In this document: one piece after another, positions 1 to 8,454 of the stretch | Layout of the letters: the number at the start of each line of letters is the position of its first letter | How positions within the stretch are numbered: the first letter of the stretch is position 1 | Source of the DNA: an uncultured Thiodictyon sp. | GTDB taxonomy: Bacteria; Pseudomonadota; Gammaproteobacteria; Chromatiales; Chromatiaceae | Direction of reading: 5' to 3' | Assembly: GCA_903837595.1 (NCBI GenBank) | Contig: CAILVI010000267.1 | Coordinates: 1 to 64,000 of the forward strand | Length of the DNA: 64,000 nt | Position numbers and translations under genes: made by a program | The notes under the pieces: generated by a model | Databases searched by the model: none | What the model was told of the DNA's origin: nothing | The model's input: the letters and a program-made list of their open reading frames with translations, nothing else

Positions 1-1
1 C

Positions 2-1075
2 ACCGATGAGGTGCTCCAGATCCTTGAGCAGCATGGGTTGGGGGACTTCAGCCCGGTCATCGGCACCCTGGACGAGGGCGGTGAGATCCGGCTGCGGCGG
101 CATGGCGAGGTGATCTGGTGCGGTAGTCGCGCCGCACTCCAGGCGGTCTGGTCCGAGACCAGTTTCCGGATGCAGTCCCTGCGCGACCACCCGGACTGCG
201 CCGACGAGGCCTATGAGCGCATCGCTGCCGATGATCCGGGCTTAAGCGCCGCCTTGAGCTTCGACCCGGAGGACGACCTCAGCTTCCCCTATGTGGCGAG
301 TGGCGCCCGGCCGGCCATCGCCATCCTGCGCGATCAGGGCGTCAACGGCCAACTGGAGATGGCTGCGGCCTTCCATGCCGCCGGGTTCGAGTGTGTGGAC
401 GTGCACCTGTCCGACGTCATCGCCGGGCGGGTGGACTTGGTGCGCTTCCGGGGACTCGCGGCCTGCGGTGGATTCTCCTACGGCGACGTGCTGGGGGCCG
501 GCGAGGGTTGGGCCAAGACCATCCTCTACAACCCGCGGGCGCGCAACCAGTTCCAGGCGTTCTTTGAGCGCGCCGACACCTTCACCCTGGGCGTCTGCAA
601 CGGCTGTCAGATGCTCTCCAACCTGCACGAGCTGATCCCGGGCACCGGCCACTGGCCGCGCTTCGTGCGCAACCGCTCTGAGCAGTTCGAGGCGCGTACC
701 CTGCTGGTGGAGGTGTTGCCGACCTCCAGTATCCTGTTGGCCGGCATGGCCGGCTCGCGGATGCCCATCGCCGTCGCCCATGGGGAGGGGAGGGCGGAGT
801 TCCACGACGCCGCCCACCTGGCAGCCGCCGGGCGCAGTGTGGCGGTGCGCTATCTGGAGAACGACGGGCGGGTGGCCGCGCTCTATCCGGCCAATCCCAA
901 CGGATCCCCGGAGGGGATCGCCGGCCTCACCAGCCTGGACGGGCGGGTCACGATCATGATGCCGCATCCGGAGCGGGTCTTCCGCGCCGTGCAGCACTCT
1001 TGGCGTCCGGACGGTTGGGGGCGGGATGGGCCCTGGCTGCGGCTCTTCCGCAATGCACGGGTGTGGGTGGATTGA
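2..1075 (+). CDS. purL: Phosphoribosylformylglycinamidine synthase, C-terminal part (5' end outside window)
   Basis: This is the tail of the large single-chain FGAM synthase, which uses glutamine and ATP to amidate FGAR in the fourth step of purine synthesis. The reading frame is open from base 2, so the start lies upstream. About 95 residues of the synthase part are followed by a class I glutamine amidotransferase domain. The nucleophile Cys is in GVCNGCQM (codon 596-598). The His and Glu of the triad are in MMPHPERVF near the end. FGGFSYGD-type residues appear as [18 protein letters not shown]. The domain ends normally, with an intact stop. It is the only purine gene in view. Confidence 0.97.
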   Translation, partial: TDEVLQILEQHGLGDFSPVIGTLDEGGEIRLRRHGEVIWCGSRAALQAVWSETSFRMQSLRDHPDCADEAYERIAADDPGLSAALSFDPEDDLSFPYVASGARPAIAILRDQGVNGQLEMAAAFHAAGFECVDVHLSDVIAGRVDLVRFRGLAACGGFSYGDVLGAGEGWAKTILYNPRARNQFQAFFERADTFTLGVCNGCQMLSNLHELIPGTGHWPRFVRNRSEQFEARTLLVEVLPTSSILLAGMAGSRMPIAVAHGEGRAEFHDAAHLAAAGRSVAVRYLENDGRVAALYPANPNGSPEGIAGLTSLDGRVTIMMPHPERVFRAVQHSWRPDGWGRDGPWLRLFRNARVWVD

Positions 1076-1383
1076 AGTCGCGTCGGGCGCAGCGCACAGC
1101 AGTGGTTTCGCCGGCTGGTGCAATGGCGGATCGCCCATTGGGTATCCGCCTGACGGTTTCAATAGCCACCGATGAATTCGGCTACAGTACCAGGAGCCCG
1201 TTTGCGGTGGAGCATTTTGGCGCATGTACACTTGGGTATCCATACCGCTGCAAACTCATGTGATTCACCGCCTTGCCTCGCGCCCTTAGCGCCCACACTT
1301 CGGGGCTCACTCGATCACGCATGGCTGCATGTGTGAGTGGGTTTCGCCCGTCACTTTCTGATGAATCAATCCAGGAGTCTACC
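1076..1383. other. Intergenic region between purL and the HdeA-like gene
   Basis: About 300 bases without a convincing gene. Open frames here overlap each other and lack family features. The 3' end provides the ribosome binding site AGGAG at 1373-1377 for the next gene. I see no clear terminator after purL and no promoter strong enough to call. Confidence 0.5.
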
Positions 1384-1944
1384 GTGAAAAGCCCCTTTTT
1401 TCTGATGGCCGCCGCTGTCCTGTTCTGCGCCCCCGTCGCCGCTGAGCCGGCCGCTGAACCTGCTGCTAAGTCTGCGGCTGCGCCTGCCGCTGAACCTGCC
1501 GCGAAATCCGACGTTAAGGCTGATGCTAAGTCCGCCGCTGAACCTGCGGCTAAATCCGCTCCTGAGCCTGCCGCCAAGCCCTCCCCAGAACCTGCCGCTA
1601 AGACCGCCGCTGAACCTGCCGCTAAAGCGCCGCCTGAACCGGCCACCAAGTCCACCGCTAAGTCAGCAGTTAAGTCCGCTGAGACGGCCGCTGAATCCGC
1701 CGCTGAACCCGATCTGGACATTGACTTCGAGACCCTCACCTGCCGTGAGTTTCTGGCTAAGGATACGACGAGCAAGAACGTGATGCTCTTCTGGATTGAC
1801 GGCTACATCAGCCGTGATCGCGATGCCGCCAATACGAACCAAAAATGGATTGAGAAGCTTGCTAAGCACTTGGGTCAGTACTGTGCCAAGAACGGCAAGA
1901 AGACGATGATGGACGCCATCAAGGACGCGCCCGACGAGGATTGA
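1384..1944 (+). CDS. Secreted HdeA/HdeB-like protein with an Ala/Pro/Lys repeat linker
   Basis: A 186-residue protein with a GTG start, chosen because AGGAG lies 6 bases upstream and a signal peptide follows directly (KSPFFLMAAAVLFCAPVAA). Residues about 20-110 are a low-complexity tract of EPAAKSAAEPAAK-type units, probably an extended linker. The C-terminal 75 residues resemble the HdeA/HdeB fold: FETLTCREFLAKD, then VMLFWIDGYISRDRD, and a second Cys in GQYCAKNG that could form the family disulfide. HdeA and HdeB are periplasmic acid-stress chaperones. The long linker is not part of the classical ~110-residue proteins. The fold assignment rests on motif resemblance only. Confidence 0.72.
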   Translation: MKSPFFLMAAAVLFCAPVAAEPAAEPAAKSAAAPAAEPAAKSDVKADAKSAAEPAAKSAPEPAAKPSPEPAAKTAAEPAAKAPPEPATKSTAKSAVKSAETAAESAAEPDLDIDFETLTCREFLAKDTTSKNVMLFWIDGYISRDRDAANTNQKWIEKLAKHLGQYCAKNGKKTMMDAIKDAPDED

Positions 1945-1952
1945 GGCTAACC

Positions 1953-1990
1953 CGCGTAGGGCGGAACGCGTAGCGGTTCCGCCCTACGCG
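1953..1990. terminator. 15-bp perfect inverted repeat after the HdeA-like gene
   Basis: Arms 1953-1967 and 1976-1990 are perfect complements with an 8-base loop, starting 8 bases after the stop codon. There is no T-run, so this is either a factor-dependent terminator or RNA-stabilising hairpin, or a REP-like repeat. It is immediately followed by a second hairpin element. Confidence 0.5.
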
Positions 1991-1993
1991 CTC

Positions 1994-2040
1994 GTGACAC
2001 CGCTTCAGCGGTGTCGCGCATGTGTCAGGCGCTGTGCGTC
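1994..2040 (+). repeat. Dispersed hairpin element, copy A
   Basis: A 9-bp hairpin (1996-2004 with 2007-2015, reading GACACCGCT-tc-AGCGGTGTC), then CGCATGTGT and a G+C block GGCGCTGTGCGTC. The same two-part design recurs at 4544-4593 (inverted) and 59163-59209. Confidence 0.65.
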
Positions 2041-2125
2041 GGGGGCACCGGTGGCCGGATTATGTCAAGGCCGTCCCGCCCGTCCATCCCACGGGCTTTA
2101 TCATTCATTTCTTGGGGTAGATCCC

Positions 2126-2743
2126 ATGGGCCTGCCGCAGACCACGTCGCTCTTGAGTCTCGACGACTACCTGGACTTTGAGCGTCGGGAAGCTGTCCGC
2201 CATGAGTATTTCGACGGGCTGGTTTACGCCATGGCCGGGGAGAGTTTGGAGCGAAGTATGCTCTGCTTCAATCTCGCGGCTATCTTGGGCAGCCAATTGA
2301 TGGGTACACCTTGTCGGGGGCTATCCCCGAATATGAAGGTGCTGAGTGGTGACTACTCACCCGGTCAGATGCGCGGCCTGTTCTCCTATCCCGATGTCAC
2401 CGTAGTCTGCGGCGAGCCTAAATTCCACGACGAGCGGCGCGACGTGCTGCTAAACCCCACGCTGATTGTAGAAATGCTGTCGCCCGGCACCGAGTCGTTC
2501 GACCGCGGCGAGAAATTCCAGCGCTACCGCAAGCACCTGGATTCTCTGCAAGACTTTGTGCTGGTCTCGTCCGCCTATCCGCTGATCCAATTGTTCCAAC
2601 GCCAGCCAAACGGGTTCTGGCTTTATTCTGCAGCGGCGGAAATAGACGCCAGCATGGTGCTGCCGTCGATCGGTTGTGAGGTACCGTTGGCGCAGTTATA
2701 TGATCGGCAGATTGCGCCTGCGGCGGAATCTGAGCAGGAATGA
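2126..2743 (+). CDS. Uma2 family (DUF820) putative endonuclease
   Basis: A 205-residue protein of the Uma2 family, restriction-endonuclease-fold proteins abundant in cyanobacteria and also found in purple sulfur bacteria. The start ATG was chosen over an upstream in-frame one because GGGGTAG precedes it and the upstream extension is translated repeat DNA. The N-terminus SLDDYLDFERREAVRHEYF is typical. The PD-(D/E)xK-like residues are the Asp in YPDVTVV, the Glu in LIVEMLSPGTE and the Lys in GEKFQRYRKH. The biological role of Uma2 proteins is not established. The gene stands alone and its 3' end abuts the ABC transporter operon. Confidence 0.88.
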   Translation: MGLPQTTSLLSLDDYLDFERREAVRHEYFDGLVYAMAGESLERSMLCFNLAAILGSQLMGTPCRGLSPNMKVLSGDYSPGQMRGLFSYPDVTVVCGEPKFHDERRDVLLNPTLIVEMLSPGTESFDRGEKFQRYRKHLDSLQDFVLVSSAYPLIQLFQRQPNGFWLYSAAAEIDASMVLPSIGCEVPLAQLYDRQIAPAAESEQE

Positions 2744-2762
2744 ACATGCGACCTGCCAAACC

Positions 2763-4520
2763 ATGAAATCGGCCCGGTCCCTGGTGCCCGCGACGGCTCT
2801 GGTGTTGAGTCTCGGCTTGTCGGCCTGCGGGCCGGACGAGTCATCCCCGTCTGCGGCCAACGTCACTGCCGGGGGGCAGCTAGGCCCAGCGTCCGCGCCT
2901 CTCATTTTCGATCGCCGCGAGACACTCTATGTGACCGGTGCCTCCTGGGGCCCCGCATCAAGCTGGAATCCGTTCCAGCCGGGTGGCCTGGCCAACGCGA
3001 CCGGCACCATCGGCAACCTGTACGAATTCCTGTTCGGCTATGACCCGCAGAAGGGCGAGCTGATTCCCTGGTTGGCGGAGGCGGGGACCTGGCGCGATGC
3101 CAATACCTATGAGTTGAAGCTGCGCGAGGGGCTCACCTGGAGCGACGGCCAGCCGCTGACCGTCGCCGATGTCAGATTCACCTTTGAACTCGGGCGCAAA
3201 TACCCGGCGCTCTGGTTCGCGCCCATGTGGTCCTATCTGACCGGCATCACGGCCCCCGACGATCGCCGCCTGGTGCTGACGTTCAAAGACCCGCTCTACC
3301 AGGACTTCGCCAGCAACCTTTACAACCTCCCGATCGTGCCGGAGCACCTCTGGCGGGACCGCTCCGAGCAGGAGATCACCACCGGCGCCAACGAGCGGCC
3401 GATCGGTTCCGGCGCCTATCGCTATCTGTCGCATGCCGAGGATCGCAACGTCTGGCAGCGCAATGATCAGTGGTGGGGCATCGGCGTATTCGGCTGGCCG
3501 GCACCCAAGTATCTGGTTGATATCCGCACCACCGGCAACAACGTGGCGCTGGGGCTAATGATCCGGGGGGAACTGGACCTCAGCAACAATTTCCTTCCGG
3601 GGGTGCCCGAACTGGTCAGACGGGGCCAGATCAAGACCTATTCTCCCGGGCCACCCTACATGATCCCGGCCGACACGACAGTGTTGTACCTCAATACCAG
3701 GAAAGGACCGCTGGCAGACTCGGCGTTCCGGCGCGCGCTGGCCTTCGCCATTGATGTTCCAACCATCGTCAACCGCGCCTATGGCGGTCTGGTCGTCGCG
3801 GCTAGCTCCGGTGGTCTGTTGCCCAGCTTGAGCAGGTATGACGATCACGAGGTGCTCATGCGCCTGGGCTACACCTATGATCCAGGCCGGGCGAGGCAAT
3901 TGCTTGCCGCAGCCGGCTACCGGGACCGCGACGGCGATGGCTTCGTCGAGGCCCCGGACGGCGCACGGATCGCGCTTGAGGCCACCTGTCCCAACGGCTG
4001 GACCGATTGGATGGCGGCCATCGGCGTCATCGCGTCCAGCGCCCAGGCCGCCGGCATCGATGTCAGGACGGCGGCGCCGGACTATGGCGCCTGGAACACG
4101 GCGCTGGAAGGCGGCACCTTCGATATGACCTTGAATAGTGCCGCGCCCCTGAGCCTCACCCCCTGGACCCTGTATAGCCAATTGTTCAACCATCCGTTGC
4201 GGGCGCAGATGCAATCAGGAAACTTCGGCCGCTATGACAGCCCCCGGATATTCGAACTGGTCGACGCGCTCGCGCGATTGCCTGCTGCCGACGAACTCGG
4301 GATCAAGGTCGCCACCGCGCGCATTCAGACGCTCATGCTGACAGAGCTCCCGATGATTCCACTGTGGTATAACGGTCTGTGGGCGCAGTGGCGCGATTCG
4401 GCCTGGACGAACTGGCCGACCGCCGCCGCCGGTACGCCCAAGACGCTGCCCACCATCTGGTCGGGCTTCTGGCAGTTGGGTGGACTGCAGACCCTGATCA
4501 ATCTGAAACCCAATCAATGA
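2763..4520 (+). CDS. ABC importer substrate-binding lipoprotein, peptide/oligosaccharide type (SBP_bac_5)
   Basis: A 585-residue extracytoplasmic solute-binding protein for the importer encoded downstream. The start MKSARSL gives a lipoprotein signal with lipobox LSAC at about residue 22, so it should be anchored on the periplasmic face. SBP_bac_5 hallmarks include NLYEFLFGYDPQKGELIPWLAE, the central YELKLREGLTWSDGQPLTVADV, and AFRRALAFAIDVPTIV. Family 5 binding proteins serve di/oligopeptide, nickel and some beta-glucan systems, and the ligand cannot be told here. It is the first gene of a five-gene operon. A repeat element lies between this gene and the first permease. Confidence 0.93.
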   Translation: MKSARSLVPATALVLSLGLSACGPDESSPSAANVTAGGQLGPASAPLIFDRRETLYVTGASWGPASSWNPFQPGGLANATGTIGNLYEFLFGYDPQKGELIPWLAEAGTWRDANTYELKLREGLTWSDGQPLTVADVRFTFELGRKYPALWFAPMWSYLTGITAPDDRRLVLTFKDPLYQDFASNLYNLPIVPEHLWRDRSEQEITTGANERPIGSGAYRYLSHAEDRNVWQRNDQWWGIGVFGWPAPKYLVDIRTTGNNVALGLMIRGELDLSNNFLPGVPELVRRGQIKTYSPGPPYMIPADTTVLYLNTRKGPLADSAFRRALAFAIDVPTIVNRAYGGLVVAASSGGLLPSLSRYDDHEVLMRLGYTYDPGRARQLLAAAGYRDRDGDGFVEAPDGARIALEATCPNGWTDWMAAIGVIASSAQAAGIDVRTAAPDYGAWNTALEGGTFDMTLNSAAPLSLTPWTLYSQLFNHPLRAQMQSGNFGRYDSPRIFELVDALARLPAADELGIKVATARIQTLMLTELPMIPLWYNGLWAQWRDSAWTNWPTAAAGTPKTLPTIWSGFWQLGGLQTLINLKPNQ

Positions 4521-4543
4521 TCCCAAGTCCGGGCGCAGGCCTC

Positions 4544-4593
4544 GGGGCGCACAGCGCCCAACACATGCGTGACACCGCTGGAGCGGTGTTACG
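4544..4593 (-). repeat. Dispersed hairpin element, copy B (inverted)
   Basis: Plus-strand order is GGGGCGCACAGCGCCC (4544-4559), CATGCG, then the hairpin GACACCGCT-gg-AGCGGTGTT. This is the reverse complement of copy A at 1994. It sits inside the ABC transporter operon, between the binding protein and the first permease, so it is probably transcribed as an intercistronic structure. Confidence 0.65.
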
Positions 4594-4631
4594 AGGGGGG
4601 GACTAATGATCACGGCTGGGATGGAGGTCGA

Positions 4632-5624
4632 ATGCCGCGCTATTTCGCCAGAAAGTTACTGATCTACGCCTTGACCTTTGTGCTGGCGGTGACGATCGAT
4701 TGGCTGATTCCGCGCTTCATGCCAGGCGATCCGATTGCGAATATGCTGGCGCGGGTCTCGGTCAACACCAATGCCGCGCAGGTCATGCACGACTATTACG
4801 CCCATGTCTTCGGCCTGGACCTGCCGCTGTGGCGTCAATATCTCAATTTCTGGGGCCGCCTGCTCCAGGGCGACTTAGGGATCAGCCTCTATCTGTTCCC
4901 CACGCCGGTGACGCAGGTCATCGCGCGAGCGCTTCCCTATGACATCCTGCTGCTCGTTCCGGCCATCCTGCTCAGCTGGTTCGCCGGGAACCGGTTCGGC
5001 GCCCTGGCGGCGCGCAACCGCTGGCTGGACAATGTGGTGTCGCCCGTGGCCTATCTTTTCACCGCCATGCCCTATATGTGGCTCGCCATCCTGCTGGCCT
5101 GGTACTTAGGTCTAGTGCTCGGCATCTTACCGATTGCCGGCGCCTATGCCTTCTCGCTGCATCCCGCTTGGTCGGCGGCCTTTGGCTTAAGTCTGCTCCA
5201 GCACTGGTTCCTGCCCTTTCTGTCGCTCTTCCTGGTGGGGTTCGGCGGTCAGGCGATCGGCATGCGCAATCTGATCATCTACGAACTGGAGGCGGACTAT
5301 GCCCGTTATCTGGAGGCGCTGGGTGCGCCCCAGCGGCTGGTGAGAAAACACGCCTTCGGCAACGCCATGCTGCCCCAGATTACCGGTTTGGCACTCGCGC
5401 TCGGGGTGGTGGTGGCCGGTGCCCTGGTCACGGAGGTCGTGTTCTCCTACCCCGGCATCGGCTCGCTGCTGCTGGCGGCCATCCAGCGTCAGGATTACTT
5501 CCTCATTCAGGGCTGCTTCCTGTTCATCATCATCGGCGTGTTGCTCGGCAATTTCATCGTCGACATCGCCTATGTTGTACTCGACCCGCGCACCCGTCGC
5601 GGCATGACCGGTGAACCGGCATGA
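4632..5624 (+). CDS. ABC transporter permease, DppB/OppB type
   Basis: A 330-residue inner-membrane permease. The start MPRYFARKLLIYALTF was chosen because upstream codons are translated repeat sequence and GGAGG lies 8 bases before it. Features are a first membrane helix at residues ~9-29, the usual periplasmic stretch with RFMPGDPIANML, several further helices, and the EAA-type loop YARYLEALGAPQRLVRKHAFGNAMLPQ that contacts the ATPase. The C-terminal half is the BPD_transp_1 fold. Its stop overlaps the next permease start by 4 bases (ATGA), which suggests coupled translation. Confidence 0.93.
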   Translation: MPRYFARKLLIYALTFVLAVTIDWLIPRFMPGDPIANMLARVSVNTNAAQVMHDYYAHVFGLDLPLWRQYLNFWGRLLQGDLGISLYLFPTPVTQVIARALPYDILLLVPAILLSWFAGNRFGALAARNRWLDNVVSPVAYLFTAMPYMWLAILLAWYLGLVLGILPIAGAYAFSLHPAWSAAFGLSLLQHWFLPFLSLFLVGFGGQAIGMRNLIIYELEADYARYLEALGAPQRLVRKHAFGNAMLPQITGLALALGVVVAGALVTEVVFSYPGIGSLLLAAIQRQDYFLIQGCFLFIIIGVLLGNFIVDIAYVVLDPRTRRGMTGEPA

Positions 5625-6484
5625 CGCCAAGCGTGCCGGGACGTGAATTTCTCTATTTCGCCTGGCGCAATGGCAAGCTGCGCTTCGGCCTGGCGCTGGT
5701 CCTGTTCTTCCTGGGGGTCGCGCTGTTGGGGCCGCTGCTGACGCACTATCCGCCACTGGCCTACCTCAATCCGTTGGGCGCCGAGGCGCCTTCCGCAACC
5801 TACTGGTTGGGAACGACGTGCTTTGGGCAGGATGTCTATACCCAGTTCGTCCTGGGGCTGCGGGCGGCCTTTCTGGTGGGCCTGCTCGGTGGCGGCATGG
5901 CCACCCTCATCGGCATGCTGATCGGATTCATGGCGGGTTATCGCGGCGGCCTGGTGGACGAGGTGCTCAACGTCCTCACCAACGTGGTGCTGGTGATCCC
6001 GACCTTTGCCGTGCTGCTGATCGCGGCAGCCTATCTGCAGGTGCGTAGCGTGCTGATGGAATGCCTCTTCATCGGCCTGACCGCGTGGCCCTGGGCCGCC
6101 CGAGCCATTCGCGCGCAGACCTTCTCGTTGCGCACCAGGGACTTCGTCGACCTGGCCCGCCTGAGCGGCATGCGTCCCCTCAAGATCGTCTTCACCGAGA
6201 TCGCCCCGAACATGCTGTCCTATCTGGTCATGACCTTCATCCTGCAGTTCGGTGGGGCGATTCTCATGGCCGCGACGCTGGACTTCATCGGCCTTGGCCC
6301 GACCAATGCGCAGTCACTGGGGCTCATGATGCAGACCGCGGTGCTCTGGGGTGCGCTGCCGCTCGGTGCCTGGTGGTGGTTCATCCCGCCGGGCCTCGCC
6401 ATCACCGCCATCGTGGGTGCACTCTATGTGATGAACGTGGGGCTGGATGACGTCTTCAACCCACGGCTGCGGGAGCGGTCATGA
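5621..6484 (+). CDS. ABC transporter permease, DppC/OppC type
   Basis: The second, 287-residue membrane subunit of the importer. The N-terminal cytoplasmic segment is followed by helix LALVLFFLGVALLGPLL. The periplasmic loop contains the family motif YWLGTTCFGQDVYTQFVLG, where DppC-type proteins usually read LGTDxxGRDxxSR, so this is a divergent version. The EAA loop is FVDLARLSGMRPLKIVFTEIAPN. It starts inside the stop of the first permease and its own stop overlaps the first ATPase start by 4 bases. Confidence 0.93.
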   Translation: MTPSVPGREFLYFAWRNGKLRFGLALVLFFLGVALLGPLLTHYPPLAYLNPLGAEAPSATYWLGTTCFGQDVYTQFVLGLRAAFLVGLLGGGMATLIGMLIGFMAGYRGGLVDEVLNVLTNVVLVIPTFAVLLIAAAYLQVRSVLMECLFIGLTAWPWAARAIRAQTFSLRTRDFVDLARLSGMRPLKIVFTEIAPNMLSYLVMTFILQFGGAILMAATLDFIGLGPTNAQSLGLMMQTAVLWGALPLGAWWWFIPPGLAITAIVGALYVMNVGLDDVFNPRLRERS

Positions 6485-7434
6485 GCCTGAGTGTCCAGGA
6501 GCTGCGGGTCTATTATCAAACCCTGCACGGTGAGGTGCGGGCGCTCGACGGCGTGAGCTTCAGCATTGCCGATGGTGAGATCATGGGTCTGGCGGGGGAG
6601 TCGGGCTGCGGCAAGACGACGCTTGGCTATAGTCTCGTTCGGCTGAGCCCTCCCCGGCGCCTGGTCAGCGGCCGGGCGGTGCTGGACGGGGAGGAACTGC
6701 CGCTCGGGGACCCCGACGCGATGCGGCGCTTCGGCTGGAAGGGGGTATCCATCGTGCCGCAGTTCGCGATGAGCGCCCTGAACCCCAGGCGCCGGATCGG
6801 CGGGATGATTGCGGAACTGCTGGCGGCCCGGAAACTGCGCTACCTGGAACTGCTGCCGGAACTGGAGCGCAGGCTGGATCTGGTCCGGCTGCCTGCGGCG
6901 GTGCTCGCGATGTATCCCTTTGAGTTGTCGGGCGGTATGCGGCAGCGGATGGTCCTGGTGCTCTCCACCCTGCTCAACCCGTCGCTGCTGGTAGCCGATG
7001 AGGTGACCTCGGCCCTGGACGTCTCGATCCAGCGGGCGGTCGCTCAACTGCTGGCCGAGTTTCGCGACCGGGGGCTCGTCAAGAGCATGCTGGTGATCAC
7101 CCACGACCTGGCGGTACTCTACCAGATTGCCGATACCATCGCGGTGATGTATGCGGGCAAGTTGGTCGAAAAGGCGTCTGCCGACGTCATCATCCGTGCC
7201 CCGCGGCATCCCTATACCCGTCTGCTGATCTCGTCCCTGCCGGAAATTGGGGCCAGGCACGCGCGGTGCAGGCTCAAGGGCATTCCCGGCCAGCCCCCGT
7301 CGTTGCTGAATCCGCCACTGGGCTGCCGCTTTCGAGCGCGCTGTCCAGCTGTGTCGGATCAGTGCGGCGAAGAGCCACCGTTGCGCGAGGTCGCCGCCGG
7401 GCACCAGGTTGCGTGCTGGCAGCAACCATGCTGA
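6481..7434 (+). CDS. ABC importer ATPase, DppD/OppD type
   Basis: A 317-residue nucleotide-binding subunit. Walker A is GESGCGKTT (residues ~40-48), the Q-loop region is [11 protein letters not shown], the signature is LSGGMRQR, Walker B is [12 protein letters not shown] and the H-loop is VITHDLAVL. The C-terminal oligopeptide-family extension is present ([21 protein letters not shown], with the Cys pair known in DppD/OppD, which can bind an Fe-S cluster in some members). Walker B reads DEVTS rather than the common DEPTS. Four-base and seven-base overlaps on either side indicate one operon. Confidence 0.95.
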   Translation: MSLSVQELRVYYQTLHGEVRALDGVSFSIADGEIMGLAGESGCGKTTLGYSLVRLSPPRRLVSGRAVLDGEELPLGDPDAMRRFGWKGVSIVPQFAMSALNPRRRIGGMIAELLAARKLRYLELLPELERRLDLVRLPAAVLAMYPFELSGGMRQRMVLVLSTLLNPSLLVADEVTSALDVSIQRAVAQLLAEFRDRGLVKSMLVITHDLAVLYQIADTIAVMYAGKLVEKASADVIIRAPRHPYTRLLISSLPEIGARHARCRLKGIPGQPPSLLNPPLGCRFRARCPAVSDQCGEEPPLREVAAGHQVACWQQPC

Positions 7435-8372
7435 GTCTCGAGCGAGTCAGCAAGGTGTATCGCGTCGGGACCTTCGGCGGCGGGCAGGTGCGTGCGGTCA
7501 GTGAGCTCAGCTTCGCGCTGGCCCCGGGCGAGGTGGTCGCACTGATCGGCGAAAGCGGCAGCGGCAAGAGCACCGTCGGCAGGATGGTGCTGAACCTGCT
7601 GCCGGTCAGCACCGGGAGTATCCGCTTCGACGGTATCGCCCTTTCCGATCTGCGCCAAGGCGACCGCAAGGACTATTGGCGCCGGGTCCAGGGTGTCTTT
7701 CAGGACCCCTTCAGCGCCTACAATCCGATCTTCAAGGCGGACCGCATCTTCAGGACGCTGAGGGCCGAGTTTTTCCCGCGGGTCGAAACCGGAGACTGGA
7801 ACCGGCGCCTCGACGGGGCGCTCCAGGCGGTGGGCCTGAACCCCCAACAGGTTCGGGACAAATTCCCCCATCAACTGAGCGGCGGGCAACTGCAGCGGCT
7901 GCTGATCGCGCGTGCGCTGTTGCTGGATGTCCAGTTGCTGGTCGCCGATGAGATCATCAGCATGCTCGACGCCTCCACGCGGGTGGATGTTCTCAACCTG
8001 CTGGCCGATCTCAAGGCGCGGGGGATGGCGATCCTGTTCATCACGCACGACCTGGGGCTCGCCAATTACTTAAGTGATCGGGTGATCGTCCTGTATCGGG
8101 GCTGCATGGTCGAGGCGGGGCCGGCCGAAGCGGTGTTCGAGAATCCGCAACATCCGTATACCAGAATGCTGGTGGCTGCGACGCCGCGCCTGGATTGCAA
8201 ATGGCCGGTGTCCGACTGGACGCCGCCAGTTGGCGAAGGCGAGGGCCTGGGCTGCGTCTATTCCGCCCGCTGCCCGTTGTGCGACGGGCAGTGCAACCGC
8301 CCACCCGTGCCGATTGAAACTGCCGCTGGGCATCGCGTGGCGTGCTGGAGAGTCGCTGATCCCGGACACTGA
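7428..8372 (+). CDS. ABC importer ATPase, DppF/OppF type
   Basis: A 314-residue second ATPase of the importer. The ATG overlaps the end of the first ATPase gene by seven bases. Walker A is GESGSGKST, the signature is LSGGQLQRLLIARAL, Walker B is LLVADEIISMLD and the switch region is FITHDLGLANY. The C-terminus has the family Cys-rich tail (GCVYSARCPLCDGQC). Walker B DEIIS departs from DEPTS, as in its partner, which suggests the two ATPases belong to the same subfamily. It is the last gene of the operon. Confidence 0.95.
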   Translation: MLSLERVSKVYRVGTFGGGQVRAVSELSFALAPGEVVALIGESGSGKSTVGRMVLNLLPVSTGSIRFDGIALSDLRQGDRKDYWRRVQGVFQDPFSAYNPIFKADRIFRTLRAEFFPRVETGDWNRRLDGALQAVGLNPQQVRDKFPHQLSGGQLQRLLIARALLLDVQLLVADEIISMLDASTRVDVLNLLADLKARGMAILFITHDLGLANYLSDRVIVLYRGCMVEAGPAEAVFENPQHPYTRMLVAATPRLDCKWPVSDWTPPVGEGEGLGCVYSARCPLCDGQCNRPPVPIETAAGHRVACWRVADPGH

Positions 8373-8454
8373 CCATCAGGCGGCGTCCATTTGCCGACAC
8401 CCCGTCTTTCTTGGGATCATCGCCATCCGTCCCGTCCACGCCTCGAAGATACCC

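Noticed and set aside
242..1243. Long minus-strand open frame opposite purL
   Set aside because: Shadow of the G+C-rich purL gene; low-complexity His/Gln/Gly-rich translation with no domain.
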